This document shows, piece after piece, positions 46,689 through 54,722 of a stretch of 64,000 bases of DNA. Within the stretch, counting starts at the first letter, position 1. The number at the start of each line of letters is the position of its first letter. This stretch comes from Streptomyces phaeoluteigriseus (GTDB lineage Bacteria > Actinomycetota > Actinomycetes > Streptomycetales > Streptomycetaceae), in the NCBI RefSeq assembly GCF_001896135.2, contig NZ_MPOH02000006.1, forward strand, positions 124,001 through 188,000, given 5' to 3'. The notes under the pieces are model-generated. The model did not search any database, had not been told where the DNA came from, and saw only the letters and a list, made by a program, of their open reading frames with translations. The position numbers and the translations under genes were made by a program.

Positions 46689-47005
46689 GCCGACCCGCTT
46701 ACCCGCTGTTGAGGTGGATCAACGGGCGGCCGGTGTCGCTTCGCCGCATGCGCTGCCCCAGCTGCGCGAGGACCGGGACTCGGGAGCATGCGGCCCAGGC
46801 CCAGGGAGGGTCCCGCGTGACGCAGGTCGAGGCCGGGCTGGGCCGCTGGGCGCGTGGGGCGGGTGCCGCGGTCATCCTCGAGTCGACTGCAAGAGCAGTC
46901 CCCCTGTGTGATCTTCCTGTGTGATCTTCACGGCCCGGTCAGGGTGTCTTGCCGTCGCGGTAGGGGGCAGGAGTACAGGAAGCCTTACGCCTGTAGGAGA
47001 CCAGC
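46689..47005. other. Divergent intergenic region with a 13-bp tandem repeat
   Basis: No gene is seen between the ZIP and ANTAR starts. TGTGTGATCTTCC (46905-46917) is followed directly by the same sequence with one change (46918-46930), which could be a regulator site. The ANTAR gene has an AGGAG ribosome site at its 5' end. Confidence 0.5.
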
Positions 47006-47341
47006 ATGACGACCTCCCGCGTTCCGCGGCACTCGCCCGACGGCACACGTGACGACGCCGATGCCCGCCTGGAACAGGAGAACGCGCAGCTGCGGCACGC
47101 CGTCAACTCCCACGCCACGGTGGACCAGGCCATCGGTGTCCTCACCGCGATCCATCAGCTGCCGACGGCCGTCGGATTCGACGTACTGCGTGAGGTTTCC
47201 CAGCACACCAACACCAAACTGCACACCGTGGCCGAGACGGTGATCGCCTGGGCGCTGGGGCAGCCGCTGCCGGAGCCGGTCGGGCAGGAGCTGGACGCGG
47301 CGGTGCAGCGGCGCTCACACCAGCAGGACGCCACCGGGTAG
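47006..47341 (+). CDS. ANTAR domain protein
   Basis: The 111-residue protein is little more than an ANTAR RNA-binding domain: LRHAVNSHATVDQAIGVLTA, then VGFDVLREVSQHTNTKLHTV and AETVIAWALGQPLP. ANTAR domains bind tandem hairpins in RNA to prevent transcription termination; most are joined to sensor domains. Here only a short helical N-terminus (ADARLEQENAQL) precedes it, so signal input probably comes from a partner. The neighbouring STAS and HATPase genes belong to a different signalling type but lie in the same small regulatory island. Confidence 0.85.
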   Translation: MTTSRVPRHSPDGTRDDADARLEQENAQLRHAVNSHATVDQAIGVLTAIHQLPTAVGFDVLREVSQHTNTKLHTVAETVIAWALGQPLPEPVGQELDAAVQRRSHQQDATG

Positions 47342-47343
47342 CC

Positions 47344-47387
47344 GGAGCGGCACCGCCGGAGGATCAGGAGCGGCACCGCCGGAGGAT
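47344..47387. repeat. Two 21-bp direct repeats between convergent genes
   Basis: A 21-base unit (GGAGCGGCACCGCC...) occurs at 47344-47364 and 47367-47387, two bases apart, between the ANTAR and STAS stops. Confidence 0.8.
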
Positions 47388-47415
47388 GGCGGCGCCGAGC
47401 CGGGAGTGAAGGGGG

Positions 47416-47805
47416 TCAGGCGGTGAGAGCCTGTTCGACGGTGGGGTGGCAGGGGATGACCTCGTCCAGGCCGACGACCTGGAGAACCCGTAGCACCGAG
47501 TTCTGGGCGCCGGCGATGCGCAACCATCCCTGAGACTCACCCACGGCCTGGTAGGCGGCGACGAAGACGTTGATCCCGCTGGAGTCCATGAAGGTCACCC
47601 CGCTGAGGTCCACCACCATCCGCGGCGGCACCGCGTCGTCATCGCCCAGCAGGGCCTCGCTGAGCACGTTCTTGACCGTGTGGTCGATCTCGCCGCGCAG
47701 GGTGAACACCCGGATGCCGTCGACGGCGGTCCGGCCGACCGACAACTGGCCGGACCGGGCTGCTCCGCGGGTGTCTGTCACCGTTTCCTCGCCGACTGCG
47801 CTCAC
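47416..47805 (-). CDS. STAS-domain anti-sigma factor antagonist
   Basis: The 129-residue protein is a single STAS domain of the RsbV/SpoIIAA/BldG type. GIRVFTLRGEIDHTV is the first strand-turn, and VVDLSGVTFMDSSGINVFVAA carries the phosphorylatable serine (DSSG). Unphosphorylated forms bind the anti-sigma kinase and free a sigma factor. The GTG at 47805 follows GGAG by 7 bases. The divergent neighbour encodes an HATPase anti-sigma kinase-like protein, so the two are likely partners in a stress-response switch. Confidence 0.92.
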   Translation of the reverse strand: MSAVGEETVTDTRGAARSGQLSVGRTAVDGIRVFTLRGEIDHTVKNVLSEALLGDDDAVPPRMVVDLSGVTFMDSSGINVFVAAYQAVGESQGWLRIAGAQNSVLRVLQVVGLDEVIPCHPTVEQALTA

Positions 47806-47888
47806 TTGGGGACTCCGGTTCCCGACAATAGTGCGCCGACTGGCTGCCCCGACGGTATGGGGAACAAACTTTCGTTACTTTTACCAAA

Positions 47889-48437
47889 GTGCGAGGAGCG
47901 TGGGAGGCGCGATGCCGGGTACACGCAGGCGTGCGGACGGGAGCAAGGGTGGACCCGGCGGAATCGATCCTTGGTGGCGAGGGCAGCGTGGTACCTGGAG
48001 CCCATCCGATACAGGACACCGTCGCCCTGGACGGTGACGGGTCCTGTATCGCCGAGGCGCGTCATCGCGCGGTGGACTTCCTCGCCCGTGTCCAGGCGGA
48101 GCACGGCCTGCCGGTGTCCGCTCGCGCGATGGAGCTGACCCAGCTGGTGGTCAGCGAGCTGGTCACCAACGCCCGCAAGTACGCTCCCGGGCCGGTGTTG
48201 ATGGAGCTGCGTATCGTCGGCTCGCTGGTGGAGGTGGTCGTGTGGGACAGCGATCCGGTGCTGCCGGTGGCGCGGGCCGCCGACGCGGGCAGGGTCGGGC
48301 AGCACGGCCTGGAGATCGTCTTGGCCGTCGCGCAGGGCTTCGAGGTCCAGCGGGAGCCGGTCGGCAAACGGGTCACCGCCCGCATCGCCCTGCCGGACGA
48401 TCCGGGCGGGGACGTTTTCGGATGCCGACCCGAGTAG
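47889..48437 (+). CDS. Anti-sigma regulatory factor-like ATP-binding protein (HATPase)
   Basis: The protein has a GHKL/HATPase fold of the RsbW/SpoIIAB class. The N box is TQLVVSELVTNARKYAPGPV, the G1-type element VVVWDSDPVLP, and the G2 glycine segment GRVGQHGLEIVLAVAQGFEV. RsbW-like proteins bind sigma factors and phosphorylate STAS partners; a STAS gene lies divergently 83 bases away. The frame is open from GTG 47889, but GTG 47988 (giving VVPGAHP...) after GAGGGC yields a more typical 149-residue product and may be the true start. Confidence 0.85.
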   Translation: MRGAWEARCRVHAGVRTGARVDPAESILGGEGSVVPGAHPIQDTVALDGDGSCIAEARHRAVDFLARVQAEHGLPVSARAMELTQLVVSELVTNARKYAPGPVLMELRIVGSLVEVVVWDSDPVLPVARAADAGRVGQHGLEIVLAVAQGFEVQREPVGKRVTARIALPDDPGGDVFGCRPE

Positions 48438-48756
48438 TGCCGGGGGCCCGCCTCCCTGACGGCCTGATGACGGCCGGGTGACGGCCTGACGGCTTGACAC
48501 GAAGCGATGCGCTCCAGCGGGGCGACATCGGTGGGGGAGAGGTCGGGGCGGGCGCGGGGTCGGCGGACACTTCTGGTCGATGGGCAAGGCCAGGTCCGTG
48601 ACTGGGTGTTCTTCGGGAAGGCGCCCCTGTTGGTGGCCTCGCCTTGCCGCGCCTGGGCACGGGTGTCCAGAGTGCAGAGCCACCCTTGTCCCCGACGCCG
48701 TACAGCTTCTCGTATGGTTACGCCGCTTGATCGGGGGTGTCCCGGCGCGGGTCATG
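48438..48756. other. Intergenic stretch, nothing recognised
   Basis: About 320 bases between the HATPase gene and the terminator of the small membrane protein gene. No gene, repeat or known element seen. Confidence 0.45.
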
Positions 48757-48790
48757 CCTGTGGGCCCCGAGTGATTCCGGGGCCCACAGG
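48757..48790 (-). terminator. Strong hairpin after the small membrane protein gene
   Basis: CCTGTGGGCCCC (48757-48768), 10 bases, GGGGCCCACAGG (48779-48790) form a perfect 12-bp stem 20 bases beyond the stop of the minus-strand gene. Confidence 0.8.
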
Positions 48791-48810
48791 CAGACTTGCT
48801 GTTCAGCCGA

Positions 48811-48981
48811 TCACCAGCGGTACCAGCGGCCCTTGCGGCCGCCCGTGCCCGCGGAGCGCATGACGAAGCCCAGCAGCCAGACGACCAGCACGATGACGGC
48901 GATCCACCACAGTGCCTCCAGCGCGAAACCCGCGCCGAAGAGGATCAGAGCCAGCAGAAGAACAAGAAGCAGGGGAACCAT
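48811..48981 (-). CDS. Small hydrophobic membrane protein (DUF5670-like)
   Basis: The 56-residue protein starts at ATG 48981, 8 bases after GGAGG. Two hydrophobic helices (VPLLLVLLLALILFGAGFAL and LWWIAVIVLVVWLLGFVM) are followed by a short basic tail with GGRKGRWYRW. The length, GFALEALWWIA turn and C-terminal Trp resemble the small hydrophobic proteins often annotated DUF5670 in actinobacteria. Function is unknown. It has its own terminator. Confidence 0.8.
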   Translation of the reverse strand: MVPLLLVLLLALILFGAGFALEALWWIAVIVLVVWLLGFVMRSAGTGGRKGRWYRW

Positions 48982-49214
48982 AGTTATCAACCTCCGTGGC
49001 TCCTGATGCCCGGGGAAGGGAAGAACACACGGCCGATCCACCTGGTTTCTTCACCGCGACTGCGGGCACCGCACTCCGTTGACGTCCCGGTCGTGGCCGT
49101 ACCGCACGCGCGCGTCCACGCACGGATGCTTACTGGAACGCACCCGGCATGTATCGGAGATGGCCCGGGCAAGCTCGTGGTTCCTGACCCGGTTGCGCAC
49201 GGTCAGGTCCTCGA

Positions 49215-49853
49215 TCACGCTCGCTGGGGTGGCACGGCCGTGAGGAAGTCCAGGACGAGCGGGCTCGCCTCGGTGCGGAACTCCTCGAAGTAGGCGTGCC
49301 GCGCTCCGGGGATCATGTGGAGCCGGGCGCCGGGGATGCAGTCCGCGAGCAGGGGAGCGTTGGCGGCGGGGTTGAGCCGGTCGTCGCTGCCGTGCAGGAC
49401 CTGGGTGGGTGCGCTGATGTCGGGCAGGAGGTGCCAGGCGTCGTGCTGGTTGCTGGCCGCCAGGTGGCGTCGCCGGGCGTGGGCGGGCATGCCCGGGTCA
49501 CCCAGAGTCCGGTAGGGGCCGAGGTGGTTCGCGAGCCAGGCCGGTGTGTACATCAGCTCCAGAAGTGCCTGACGTGCCGCACCTGGTCGAGACTCGGCCA
49601 GCGACGCGCGCACGTCGTTGCCGCGTTCGACGCCGTGCGGGCCGCCGGGCGAGGTGCAGCCCAGTACCAGGGTGCGCACCCGGTGCGGATGGTGAGCCGC
49701 GAGTTGCTGGGCCACGCGTCCGCCCATGGACGTGCCGTAAACGTCGGCACGGTCGACACCGAGGTCGTCGAGCACCGCGATCACGTCCTCGGCGAAGACC
49801 TCGGTGCTGTAAGGGCGGTCGGGCTTGTCGCTGTCGAGATCATGCCGCTCGTC
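49215..49853 (-). pseudogene. Alpha/beta hydrolase gene lacking its N-terminus
   Basis: Most of an alpha/beta hydrolase is present: DVYGTSMGGRVAQQLAAHHP (nucleophile elbow GTSMGG), RTLVLGCTSPGG, TQVLHGSDDRLN (catalytic Asp region) and IPGARHAYFEEF (catalytic His). The strand and oxyanion-loop region that should precede it is missing. Upstream of the longest clean start (GTG, about 49784) the frame still reads HDLDSDKPDRPYSTEVFAED, then hits a stop at about 49849. About 60 N-terminal residues normally needed for the fold are therefore absent. It is probably non-functional, or the gene was truncated by a rearrangement next to the Ter-family gene. Confidence 0.65.
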
Positions 49854-50052
49854 TCACTCCGCACCGCAAGGCCGGCAACGCGCCATCGAGCCCTCTGGCG
49901 CCGGTGCCGGTGAGCGTTCCCCCATCACTGTTCGGGTCCGATTACCTCTTCTGGAGGACACCAAAAAATCTGTGGTGGCTGGAGTAGACATTGGGTGGTG
50001 GGGTGGTTATGGTTTCTCTCGTAGCCAGAAGGACCGCAGGGCCGGAAGTGGC

Positions 50053-50733
50053 GTGCGTCACAAGCTGTCCCGCCCGCCCCGCCCCGCGGCCCCGGTCCGC
50101 CTCACCAAGGTGACGCTCACCAAGGCCGCTCCGTCGGTCTCGCTGACCAAGCAGGGCGGCACCTCGGGCGCGATGCGCGTGAACCTCAACTGGCAGACGC
50201 ACCAGCAGTTCTCCGGGTGGGGCAGCAAGCGCGGCCGGGCGGTCGCCCGGCACAACGACCTCGACCTCGACCTGTGCGCCCTGTTCGAGCTGGCCGACGG
50301 GCGCAAGGGAGTCGTACAGGCCCTCGGCAACGCCTTCGGCGCCCTGCACCAGCCGCCGTACATCCTCCTCGACGGCGACGACCGCACGGGTGCGGTGGCC
50401 GGCGGTGAGAACCTCACGGTCAACCTCGACCACAAGAACGACTTCCGGCGCATCCTCGTCTTCGTCACCATCTACCAGGGCGCCCGCTCCTTCGCCGACC
50501 TGCACGCCACGGTGACCCTGCAGCCGCAGTTCGGTGCCGCGATCGACTTCTCCCTGGACGAGTGCACCGTCCCGTCCACCGTGTGCGCGCTCGCGCTGAT
50601 CACCCGCACCGGCGACGACCTCGTCGTCCAGCGCGAGGCCCGCTATCTGGTGCCCGAACGCGGCGTGAGCCCGCAGCGGACCGTGGACCACGCCTACGGC
50701 TGGGGCATGAACTGGACGCCGGGCCGCAAATAG
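50053..50733 (+). CDS. TerD/TerA-related tellurium-resistance family protein
   Basis: The 226-residue protein matches the Ter/CABP group. It has the repeated RLTKVTLTKAAPSVSLTKQG, MRVNLNWQTHQQ, DLDLDLCALFELADGRKGVV, PPYILLDGDDRTG and NLDHKNDFRRILVFVTIYQG, followed by ATVTLQPQ and TVCALALITRTGDDLVVQRE. The acidic stretches DLDLDLCA and LDGDDRTG are the calcium-binding sites of TerD-like domains. The family is tied to tellurite, phage and stress resistance. GTG 50053 is preferred (GGAAG 6 bases upstream); the open frame extends further left but without family resemblance. Convergent with the glycosyltransferase gene. Confidence 0.82.
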   Translation: MRHKLSRPPRPAAPVRLTKVTLTKAAPSVSLTKQGGTSGAMRVNLNWQTHQQFSGWGSKRGRAVARHNDLDLDLCALFELADGRKGVVQALGNAFGALHQPPYILLDGDDRTGAVAGGENLTVNLDHKNDFRRILVFVTIYQGARSFADLHATVTLQPQFGAAIDFSLDECTVPSTVCALALITRTGDDLVVQREARYLVPERGVSPQRTVDHAYGWGMNWTPGRK

Positions 50734-50750
50734 ACCGCCGGGCGGCCGGG

Positions 50751-51926
50751 TCAGCCCTCGTCGGCCACCGCGTCGGGACGGGCGTAGGTGCGCCCCTTCC
50801 ACGCCGCGCCCCGCCCCCGGTAGTGCTGCACCGCGGAATCCACCGTCATCAGGAGGTAGAGGAAGGCGGTGAACGGCAGCAGCGGGGCCAGCCACGGCGG
50901 CTGACGGTAGTAACGGAGCATCGGGACGTACGTCCCCGTCATCACCAGCCACGCGAGGCCGCCCGGCAGCGCGGCGGCCGGGCTGCCGAGGGCGAGCCCG
51001 CCGAGCAGTGCGAGGGGCGGCACCAGATAGACCAGGGCGAGCCCCAGCACCGTGCCGAGCAGCAGCGGCGGACTGTGCCGCAGTTGCGCGTAGGCGCTGC
51101 GCGAGACCATCCGCCACAGGTCGTGCAGCCGCGGGTAGGGGCGCACGCTGTCCACCCGGTCGGCCAGACCCAGCCAGATACGGCCTCCCGACCCCCGCAC
51201 CGCCCGGGCGAGCGCCACGTCGTCGATCACGGCGTGCCGGATGGAGTCCGGGACGCGGGCCCGTCCGGCCGCCTCGGTGCGCAGCAGGACGCAGCCGCCC
51301 GCGGCGGCGGCCGTCCGCGCCCCGGGCCGGCCGATCCGGCGGAACGGGTAGAGCTGCGCGAAGAAGTAGACGAAGGCCGGTACGACCAGCCGCTCCCACA
51401 CGCTCTCCACCCGCAGCCGCGCCATCTGGGAGACGAGGTCGAAACCCCCGGTGTGCGCCGCCGCGACCAGCTCCCGCAGACTGTCGGGCGCGTGCGCGAT
51501 GTCGGCATCCGTCAGGAGCAGGTACTCGGGTCCACGCGCGCGTGCCAGCGCGATGCCGTGCCGCACCGCCCACAGCTTCCCCGTCCAGCCGGCCGGCGGT
51601 TCTCCCGGCGAGTCCACGGTCAGCGGCAGTCCGCCGTGCCGCCGGGCCAGCTCGCGCGCCAGTTCCCCGGTGCCGTCGGAGCTGCCGTCGTCGACGAGGA
51701 AGACCTCGGCCCGCCCCGGATAGTCCTGTGCGAGCAGCGACGGCAGGCCGGCGGGCAGCACCGCCGCCTCGTCGCGCGCGGGGACGACCACGCAGACCGA
51801 CGGCCACCGGCCGGGCTCCTCGCGCGGGGGCAGCCGCACGTCCGTGCGCCAGAAGAAGCCCTGGCACAGCAGCAACCACAGCCAGGCGGCGAGGGAAACG
51901 GCGGAGATCCACACGACTGCGCTCAC
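50751..51926 (-). CDS. HpnB-like family 2 glycosyltransferase
   Basis: The 391-residue membrane-bound GT2 enzyme begins with an anchor (VSLAAWLWLLLCQGFFWR), then the GT-A core: PSVCVVVPARDEAAVLPAGL, AEVFLVDDGSSDGTGEL, LLLTDADIAHAPDSL and DSIRHAVIDDVALARAV. Three C-terminal membrane helices follow. The pattern fits HpnB, the glycosyltransferase associated with hopanoid genes, though no hopanoid genes lie nearby in this window. The donor and acceptor are unknown. The GTG start at 51926 diverges from the racemase-like gene across 57 bases. Confidence 0.87.
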   Translation of the reverse strand: MSAVVWISAVSLAAWLWLLLCQGFFWRTDVRLPPREEPGRWPSVCVVVPARDEAAVLPAGLPSLLAQDYPGRAEVFLVDDGSSDGTGELARELARRHGGLPLTVDSPGEPPAGWTGKLWAVRHGIALARARGPEYLLLTDADIAHAPDSLRELVAAAHTGGFDLVSQMARLRVESVWERLVVPAFVYFFAQLYPFRRIGRPGARTAAAAGGCVLLRTEAAGRARVPDSIRHAVIDDVALARAVRGSGGRIWLGLADRVDSVRPYPRLHDLWRMVSRSAYAQLRHSPPLLLGTVLGLALVYLVPPLALLGGLALGSPAAALPGGLAWLVMTGTYVPMLRYYRQPPWLAPLLPFTAFLYLLMTVDSAVQHYRGRGAAWKGRTYARPDAVADEG

Positions 51927-51983
51927 GCGCGCAGTCTGCCCCACCGGACCGGGCCGCAGGAGCACATCGTCTATCGTGGCCGG

Positions 51984-52769
51984 GTGAAGATCGCGCTCAT
52001 GGACTCCGGAATCGGGCTGCTGGCGGCCACCGCCGCGGTACGGCGCCTGCGACCCGACGTGGATCTCGTGCTCTCCCTGGACCCCGACGGCATGCCCTGG
52101 GGGCCGCGCACGCCCGAGGACCTCACCGCGCGCGCCGTCGCCGTCGCGGAGGCCGCCGCCGTCCACCGGCCCGACGCCCTGATCGTCGGCTGTAACACGG
52201 CGACCGTGCACGCCCTGCCCGCACTGCGGGCCCGCCTCGAACCGGGCATCCCGGTGATCGGAACAGTCCCCGCGATCAAGCCCGCCGCGGCCGGCGGCGG
52301 CCCCGTCGCGATCTGGGCCACCCCCGCCACCACGGGCAGCCCCTACCAGCGGGGGCTCATCGACGACTTCGCCGGCGGCGTCGCGGTGACCGAGGTGCCC
52401 TGCTGGGGCCTGGCCGAGGCCGTCGAGCACGCTGACGAGTCGGCGATCGACGCCGCGGTCGCCGCGGCCGCCGCCCTGACCCCCGACGAGGTGACGACCG
52501 TCGTCCTGGGCTGCACCCATTACGAACTGGTCGCCGAGCGCATCCGTGCCGCCGTCCAGGGCGCAGGCCGCCCGCCGCTCGTCCTGCACGGGTCCGCCGG
52601 AGCCGTGGCCGCCCAGGCACTGCGCCGCATAGGCTCCCGCCCCGAGCCCGGGGCGCAGGTCCTCGGGGCGGTGACGGTCATCCTCAGCGGCCGGGAGGGC
52701 GCGCTGCCGGCTCCGGCGCTCGCCTACGCGGAAGGCCGGCTGCTCCAGGAGACCAGCCCCGCCCGGTGA
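51984..52769 (+). CDS. Aspartate/glutamate racemase family protein
   Basis: The 261-residue protein has the two-cysteine racemase scaffold: MDSGIGLLAATAAVRRLRP, LIVGCNTATVHALPALRARL with the first catalytic Cys, and VVLGCTHYELVAERIRAAV with the second. Both cysteines and the S-G-I-G and C-N-T-A motifs are those of MurI glutamate racemase. It is a shorter, diverged member than the essential MurI, so it may be an accessory racemase. Start GTG at 51984, only 57 bases from the divergent glycosyltransferase. Confidence 0.85.
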   Translation: MKIALMDSGIGLLAATAAVRRLRPDVDLVLSLDPDGMPWGPRTPEDLTARAVAVAEAAAVHRPDALIVGCNTATVHALPALRARLEPGIPVIGTVPAIKPAAAGGGPVAIWATPATTGSPYQRGLIDDFAGGVAVTEVPCWGLAEAVEHADESAIDAAVAAAAALTPDEVTTVVLGCTHYELVAERIRAAVQGAGRPPLVLHGSAGAVAAQALRRIGSRPEPGAQVLGAVTVILSGREGALPAPALAYAEGRLLQETSPAR

Positions 52770-52868
52770 CCCGAGATCGATGGGCGGACGGACGGGTCCG
52801 CTCGTCGTCCGGCCGGCCCAGTCACCCTGCGCCACACGGTACCGGCGGAGCGAAACCTGAGTAACCTC

Positions 52869-53429
52869 ATGAATATGAGGGACCACCACCCCCACGAGGG
52901 GACCGCCCCGCACCCCGATGAGTGGCACGGGCGGGCCACCAACCGGTTCCAGTGGCTGCTCGCGCTCGTCGGGGCGGCCTGCGTGGCGCTCGGCATCGAA
53001 CTGGCGGTCGTGTCCGCGTGGACGTCCGGGATCGCACCGCTCGCCATGTCCGTGGTCGGGTGCATCGCCGCGGGAGTGCTCGTCCTCTTCGGCACCCTCG
53101 CCTTCGTCCACGTCGACCTGAAGCTCGACAAGGAATCGCTGGAAGTGCGCTGCGGGCACATCGGTCTGCCGCGCCGCCGCATCCCGCTGTCCCACGTCGC
53201 CGGTGCCGACTTCGAGCCGCACGTCACGCCGCGCCACTGGGGCGGCTGGGGCTACCGCTGGCGCCCCGAGAAGGGCACCGCCGTCGTCGTACGGCGCGGG
53301 GAGGGCGTGGTCCTGCGCCTCTGGGACGGGCACACGTTCACCATCACCGTGGACGACGCGGAGTCCGCGGTGCGGGTCATCAGGGCCCGGCTGCGGCAGG
53401 GCACGCCCGACGTGACGCAGAGTCCGTAG
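52869..53429 (+). CDS. Two-helix membrane protein with a DUF3093-like cytosolic domain
   Basis: The 186-residue protein has two transmembrane helices (WLLALVGAACVALGIELAVV and APLAMSVVGCIAAGVLVLFG). A soluble domain follows, with HVDLKLDKESLEVRCGHIGL, WGGWGYRWRPEKGTAVVVR and GHTFTITVDDAESAVRVI. This layout, with W-G-x-R-W and a strand of alternating R/V ending in D-D-x-E-x-A, resembles DUF3093 or bacterial PH-like membrane proteins. Function is unknown. It ends 4 bases before the stop of the convergent O-antigen-ligase-like gene. Confidence 0.75.
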   Translation: MNMRDHHPHEGTAPHPDEWHGRATNRFQWLLALVGAACVALGIELAVVSAWTSGIAPLAMSVVGCIAAGVLVLFGTLAFVHVDLKLDKESLEVRCGHIGLPRRRIPLSHVAGADFEPHVTPRHWGGWGYRWRPEKGTAVVVRRGEGVVLRLWDGHTFTITVDDAESAVRVIRARLRQGTPDVTQSP

Positions 53430-53433
53430 GCTT

Positions 53434-54522
53434 TCAGACGGCCGGACGGTCGTCGGAGGAGCGCAGAGCCGTCCTCGCGGAAGGGAGTGGAACCGCGCCC
53501 GGCGCCGGTTCGACCGAGAGCGGGCGGGCGGTGGCCAGACCCGCCAGCAGACCCGCACCGACCGAGACCGTGGTGAAGCTCAGCGCGTTGCCGACCGCGG
53601 CCACGGCCGCCAGACCGGTCAGCGCGGCACCCGCGCTCAGCACGATCGGTGTCGGACGTGCGGCGCGCCACAGGGCGAACAGCATCCAGCAGAAGGCCGC
53701 GGCCAGCAGCAGTACGCCGACGACACCCTGTTCCGCCGCCATCTGCAGCGGCGCGGAGTGCGGCTTGCCGTCCGACAGGGTGGCCTGCGCCGCTGTCGGG
53801 CTCAGCTCGCCGAAGCGTCCCGGCCCCACGCCGAGGCCGGCGTGGTGCCGCGCCAGGTCCAGGGCGTCGCGCCACAGGTCGATCCGGCGGGGCGTGAGCT
53901 GCTCCGCCAACGAGGAGGCGAGTCCGCCGGGCAGCGCGCCGCCCGCCGTCGCCCAGGTCAGGCCCGTGACCGTGGCGGCGGCCAGCGCCAGCCCCGCCAG
54001 ACCGCGACCCCGGTGCGACATCCGGCCGGCGGCCAGGGAGCACAGCAGGACCGCGCCGCAGGTCACCATCGCGGTGGCCGAGCCCAGCGTGGCCCCGGCC
54101 AGCGCCATGCCACCGGCCAGCAGACGCAGAGCGAGCCGCAGCACGGGCACAGGAGTGGCCCAGGCCGCGCAGCAGGCGGCTCCAGCCGCCAGGGTGAGCA
54201 CCGCCGCGGTGGCGCCCGCGTGGCCCAGCGGTGTGACGGTGTCGGGTCCCGGGACGAGCCGTGGCAGGGCCAGCGTCAGGCAGAGTCCGGCCAGGGCCGC
54301 CGCACAGGGCGCCACGACGGGCAGCAGCACTCCGAAGACGCGCCCCGCCGCATAACCGGCGGTCACCGCCAGCACCGCCAGCAGGACGCCCTCGGGACGA
54401 CCGCCGTGCACGGCCGCGGTGACCAGGGACCAGGTGGCGCAGGCCCCGAGCACCACCACACCCACGGCGTCGGACACGACGCGTCTCTCGCCGTCCGCGT
54501 CCTCGCCGTCCGTGGACGCCAT
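53434..54522 (-). CDS. O-antigen ligase-like polytopic membrane protein
   Basis: The protein (about 362 residues from ATG 54522) has ten or more hydrophobic segments. A large loop carries RIDLWRDALDLARHHAGLGV, GPGRFGELSPTAAQATL and DGKPHSAPLQMAAEQGVVGV. The GxGxGxF...H-S/N...E-x-G pattern is that of the Wzy_C/WaaL family, which joins glycans to lipid or protein acceptors. Its acceptor in Streptomyces is unknown. The ribosome site abuts ATG 54522, so an upstream GTG (about 54537) may be the real start. The next gene, Lnt, is divergent. Confidence 0.78.
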   Translation of the reverse strand: MASTDGEDADGERRVVSDAVGVVVLGACATWSLVTAAVHGGRPEGVLLAVLAVTAGYAAGRVFGVLLPVVAPCAAALAGLCLTLALPRLVPGPDTVTPLGHAGATAAVLTLAAGAACCAAWATPVPVLRLALRLLAGGMALAGATLGSATAMVTCGAVLLCSLAAGRMSHRGRGLAGLALAAATVTGLTWATAGGALPGGLASSLAEQLTPRRIDLWRDALDLARHHAGLGVGPGRFGELSPTAAQATLSDGKPHSAPLQMAAEQGVVGVLLLAAAFCWMLFALWRAARPTPIVLSAGAALTGLAAVAAVGNALSFTTVSVGAGLLAGLATARPLSVEPAPGAVPLPSARTALRSSDDRPAV

Positions 54523-54722
54523 CTCCCTGGACCCCACACCGCCCCCCGAACCCGGTCGCCCCAGGACCGTGAAAACCCGCCCCGGCCGCCCCACACGACA
54601 GGAGCACTGCCACACGGTAACGGCTGCCGGGTGGTTTGGGCATGAGTCGTGCGGGCGGTACCGGGGGACCGCCGCGCGGACGGTCCTGTCGGCCGAAAGA
54701 CGACCCGCCGTACACTCCCCGA

